A stretch of DNA of 64,000 nt from Uranotaenia lowii (Eukaryota > Arthropoda > Insecta > Diptera > Culicidae), in the NCBI RefSeq assembly GCF_029784155.1, contig NC_073692.1, positions 424,805,324 to 424,869,323 of the forward strand, given 5' to 3'. Shown here piece after piece: positions 60,131 to 64,000 of this stretch. Every line of letters begins with the position of its first letter. The stretch's first letter is position 1. The notes under the pieces were generated by a model. It saw only the letters and a list, made by a program, of their open reading frames with translations, was not told the origin of the DNA and ran no database searches. A program made the translations under genes and the position numbers.

Positions 60131-63100
60131 AAAAACATAGATTATGCAAGGAAAACTTTTACCCGAATTTTCAATCGTGAAACTCCAATCGTAATTCTCA
60201 ATTGTTTTTTTTTAACAGTATGAGTGAATTAGACAAATGTATGATTTGAAAACAAATTCTCAATAATGATTATGAAGTTTCAAAACACAATTTCGAATAG
60301 TGAATATATTAATTATGATGCAGAACCATGACTTTGATCTTAATTGGAAAAGCAAAACGATGTTTTAAATTATGGGCCATAGCATTAAGCTCAGTTTTTT
60401 TTATTCTAAAGGCAAATTCAATCTTTGAATTCATTTTCTAATGACGATAACTACTTATTGTTATCTTGAAGGATATTCTTTAAACAAAAAGTCTGATTCA
60501 GACCTTCAATTCACTCAAAAGATTTGCCTACATTGTGGATCGCAAATCCATTATGGTTGTAAACAAAATATCTAAATTCACCGATTCAAATCAGTATAAA
60601 AATTAAACTGTTTGGCATTTGTCATGATCATAACAATTGTTCTGAAGAAAATTCAAGTTAGCTTTCAGGTTTTGTAAACGAATTGATTCTCTTCAATTGG
60701 GAAGATTTAGAAAGCTACTAAGTGCCTTAAAAAATAAAAATAAAATTTTAGTGTATGGTTTAATAGACTCAAACCCTGTGGATTAAGAAGCTTTGTGAAG
60801 GTTCAAAACTCATCCAAAGTTTTTGCAGAATTTTTAAGTAACGTTTACATGAGTAAATTTGTCTTGAAGGTTTATGTGAGAAAATTGAATGTTTTGTATT
60901 GAAAAATAAACATCACTTTTTTGTTTCTTCTGTGGAACCGAGCCTGCTTATGTTTTTTTTTACCAATTTATATATTTTCTTAAGAAAATTTTTGGCTGAA
61001 CAACTTTTTTGAAGGTAATACCTTCGAATATTATTAGACAAAAAATTTATTAGGTGTTGAAAGGGGGCATGTGTTTTTGCAGGGAAAACAATAAATTCAA
61101 TTGACATCACTCCTGATGCTTTGCGAAGTGTTGCATGACAAGAAAACTTCACAGATGGGAAAAACGTATTTTAAGTTCTGAATGTGTATAAAAACATAAA
61201 TAAATATAGGTGATTCAAGATGTGTGGCCCACGATTCCCCACAAGCTATGATTTGCAAGTTGGTTGTGTTTGTGTGACTTATTGATGTTTCATCAAAAAT
61301 TTCTTTTTCCACGTGAAAGATCATGAAAAAACCAAGATCAAAAGCTTATGAGCGCATTTTTGTTATGCACTTTAGGTTCCCCATCGATGAAATTAGCGGG
61401 TGTTTTTTCAATTCTGTAAGTAAATTTTTCTAACTTTTTTTAGCTTGATAAATAAAAGGAGCATATGGTGCGTATTTAAGTCAACAACATATAGAAATAT
61501 ATGCTCACGCAAAGCGACGTCGATGACAGTTGGTTTGAGATTTTTATCTCAACACACATCTGATATATTAAAAGTGGCCCACGTATCCCCATGGTCCACG
61601 ATACCCCACTCTCCCCTAATATATGTTCACGTTTTTGTATTTAAACTGGATGCGCAAAAACGATCTTAAAAAATATTTTTCCTTTTTTCAACTGATATCT
61701 ATTTTTCCAATTCTCTTGCTAGCGTCATAGAATCGAACATCACAAAAGGTGTGCCATTATCTGGGAAGAACCTTTTACAAAACGGGAAGTATTTTACGGG
61801 TTCACACCGTAAAACTTCGGTCGGCAGGTTTATGCATATTAAAACTGATGGACCAAGCTAGGCAAAACCGCTGAAAAAAGAACCATTCTCTGTCAATTCT
61901 TGCAGCAGCTAAATAGACAGCCATTTCCGAATTTCGGTCCGATAGGTTGCTCTTAAGTGTATGGACCTATAGTTCCCAAGTTTAACATTTTCGTTTATTT
62001 TATAGCGCACAACGCTCGCACACATTTCATTTCTTAGGCGAGAATTTTTTATTTTCTGTTTCAAAGTTCCAATTCTCGATGGGCTGAGAACGACTCGTAA
62101 AAACTAACTCAACTATCCACGAATGGGCCCAAACGGGGCGCGTTTTATTTTGGGAGTCGTTTTCTTTTAATTTTTGTTTACATTTTCTAGCGTTGCTTCC
62201 GCGCTTTGGCAGGCTCGCTTTTGAACGTTTGGTGGACGTTCTTGATGTATGTTTTGTTGAGTTTTTGGTTTTATTATTAGATAACCGAGGTGGAAAAGCA
62301 CCAAACATTGACGCTTTTTTCTATCCCATTCAAAATAACAGGAAAATATAAAACTTGTGAATGCTACCCACCAAATATAGATGACGTAGCCGTGGCCTCG
62401 GGGCAAGTGTGTATATAAATTTAAGTACCCAATTAATACGAAATTAAACACATTAACATTAATTAAATAAAAAATTAAAGTGAAATTAATTAAATACCAC
62501 CTCAGATTCGAAGCGAAAAAAACCGCAGCCTTCAGACATCTCCGGACACAAAGTAAAGAAGCTATTGAGATTTGGGGTTGTTCCAGCTACGCTGAGGAAA
62601 TATAAAAAACAAATGCTGTAAGTGAGGGAAAAATAAACCTAAACCGGGCGTCCGGGATTGATGGGATTTTGGTAGGAAGTTTAATTGCAACCTTTTTTCT
62701 CCTGCGCCGAAGTCCCGAGGGAAATGCAAATCGAAATGCCCGGACCCCGGGAACAAGTTGACCAGTTAGTTGCTGGGGGAACAATCGGCCAAAAATGGGG
62801 CTCCCCGAAAAAAAAACGAAAAGAAAACTGAAAGCAACTCGTCAGCAGCCCATTAGCAGATCATTTAAACCAGAACAATAAAAATAACAAGAGACGCTAT
62901 TGGGATGATGATGGCGATCGTGGAATTCCGATGGGGTGTTACTGTGAGAAAAAGGAATTTCTTCCATTTCGCCTAGGAATTCCCTTAACGGGTTCATCTA
63001 ATGGCGCTGCTGTTGGAAATAAATGTCAAAGTGCAAGGCGCGGTCGCTAAGGCATTGTGGTTTAGAAATAGATTTAATAAAATCGAAGAAACGTGCCATG

Positions 63101-63257
63101 TTGCAAAGTTTCTCAAATAGATGATTTTAAATGAGATCAATTAGGGTTATTTTTGTAAATGATCTTATGATCCTCAAATTTTAATTCATATCATTACCGA
63201 AAAAATGAACTGCCCTTATTAATGCGGAAGTACGAATTTAAAAAAAAGCAGTAGGAA
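60131..63257. other. Intergenic DNA, no supported gene
   Basis: Contains repeat copy B (60988-61145), two GTGGCCCACGAT-CCCCAC phrases (about 61225 and 61574) typical of dispersed repeats, and a more balanced block near 62500-63060 with no recognised exon. Confidence 0.4.
60988..61145 (+). repeat. Dispersed repeat, copy B
   Basis: Shares the exact 24-bp core (61088-61111) and flanking words with 19064-19245. Confidence 0.45.
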
Positions 63258-63445
63258 AGAATAGGGATACATGATCCCCTTTTCTTATTTTCATAATATT
63301 TTAGCAACTCGCTGTCATTTACAATTTCTGACTGTGTGTAATTTCAAATGTATATGCTCCAAAAGATAGATGAACTAGAAGAATTTTCGTGGGACGAAAA
63401 AATTGTAATATTTTTTTAAGTTAAAGTAGACTTGATCCTTTGTTC
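63258..63445 (+). repeat. Diverged copy of the palindrome-arm repeat
   Basis: GAATAGGGATACATGATC parallels GAATGGGGATACTTGATC of the palindrome. TTTAGCAACTCGCTGTCATT parallels TTTAGCAACTAGTTGTCTTT. TATGCTCCAAAAG is shared exactly. AGAATTTTCGTGGGACGAAA parallels TGCATTTTCGTGGAATGAAA. The sequence therefore existed as a dispersed repeat outside the palindrome. Confidence 0.6.
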
Positions 63446-63690
63446 AAGAAACCCTAACCCTTGGCGAAAATTAAGATTATTCCAAAGATAAAAGAACTGT
63501 TGAATATTTTTGGCCAAATAAGTTCTCATTTCACAGTCAGTGTCAGAAAAAAAGAGCTTTTGAAGTTTGTTTTCAAACCAATAATCATTGCATACAAAAA
63601 GGCGCTTAATTCTAATTTTTAGATAAACACACTGATTTAAGTCCTTTTAATCAGAATTTTCTAGATAAACATGTATTAGTTAAATAAATG

Positions 63691-64000
63691 TGACAAAAAT
63701 GACAAAAATGACAAAAATGACAAAAATGACAAAAATGACAAAAATGACAAAAATGACAAAAATGACAAAAATGACAAAAATGACAAAAATGACAAAAATG
63801 ACAAAAATGACAAAAATGACAAAAATGACAAAAATGAAAAAAATGACAAAAATGACAAAAATGACAAAAATGACAAAAATTACAAAATGACAAAAATTAC
63901 AAAAATGACAAAAATGACAAAAATGACAAAAATGACAAAAATGACAAAAATGACAAAAATGACAAAAATGACAAAAATGACAAAAATGACAAAAATGACA
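63691..64000 (+). repeat. 9-bp satellite array 4, (TGACAAAAA)n, cut by window end
   Basis: About 34 visible units of the array 1/3 type, with variants near 63836 (GAAAAAAATG) and 63878-63900 (TTACAAAA). It runs off the right edge, so its size is unknown. Confidence 0.95.

Overview
The window is AT-rich eukaryotic nuclear DNA with no confidently intact protein-coding gene. It looks like a dipteran insect, most likely a mosquito or close relative. The reasons are two decayed mariner-type transposases of the DD37E class, an intronless RpS20 copy with an insect-like sequence, tRNA-derived SINEs, many TIR elements, and a decayed locus whose putative introns are only about 60-70 nt. The taxon is inferred from family knowledge and was not tested by search.

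Layout. Positions 1-19,500 are a graveyard of transposable elements: a GGGGTAAC-ended repeat at the left edge; two DD37E transposons (about 1193-2323 and 8436-9725, the second with clear TIRs and a TA duplication); a hAT-type element (6755-8430) inserted across the left edge of the second mariner; a non-LTR reverse-transcriptase relic (9856-10609); a processed RpS20 pseudogene (10953-11284); a second hAT-type element (12135-12812); a repeat with a (CAAA)n/(TA)n tail (13366-14393); a decayed multi-exon locus (about 14640-16710); and several foldbacks.

Positions 20,287-64,000 are dominated by a 9-bp satellite. Arrays 1 (20287-21626), 3 (41876-52150, about 10.3 kb with a 500-N assembly gap) and 4 (63691 to the window end) repeat TGACAAAAA on the + strand. 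Array 2 (25999-27650) repeats TGACATTTT, which read on the other strand is the same unit with one A/T change. Because the unit is a multiple of three, most frames are open for thousands of codons. These giant reading frames are artefacts of the repeat and not genes.

Between and around the arrays lie two SINEs with about 22-bp target duplications (32089-32537, 38312-38686), a tRNA-like repeat (36165-36610), a TA-flanked MITE (35290-35708), a TTA-flanked PIF/Harbinger-like MITE (41379-41777), a degenerate minisatellite (36960-37710), an element with about 27-bp TIRs (52484-53141), a near-perfect 1,080-bp palindrome (53446-54525), and a block of about 120-bp repeats (56590-57235). The rest is AT-rich sequence in which nothing was recognised.

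There is no operon-like or pathway organisation. The main biology is satellite expansion and nested transposition. The best candidate for something undescribed is the 9-bp satellite: its two sister unit types, its very homogeneous 10-kb array, and its possible protein-binding or small-RNA roles.
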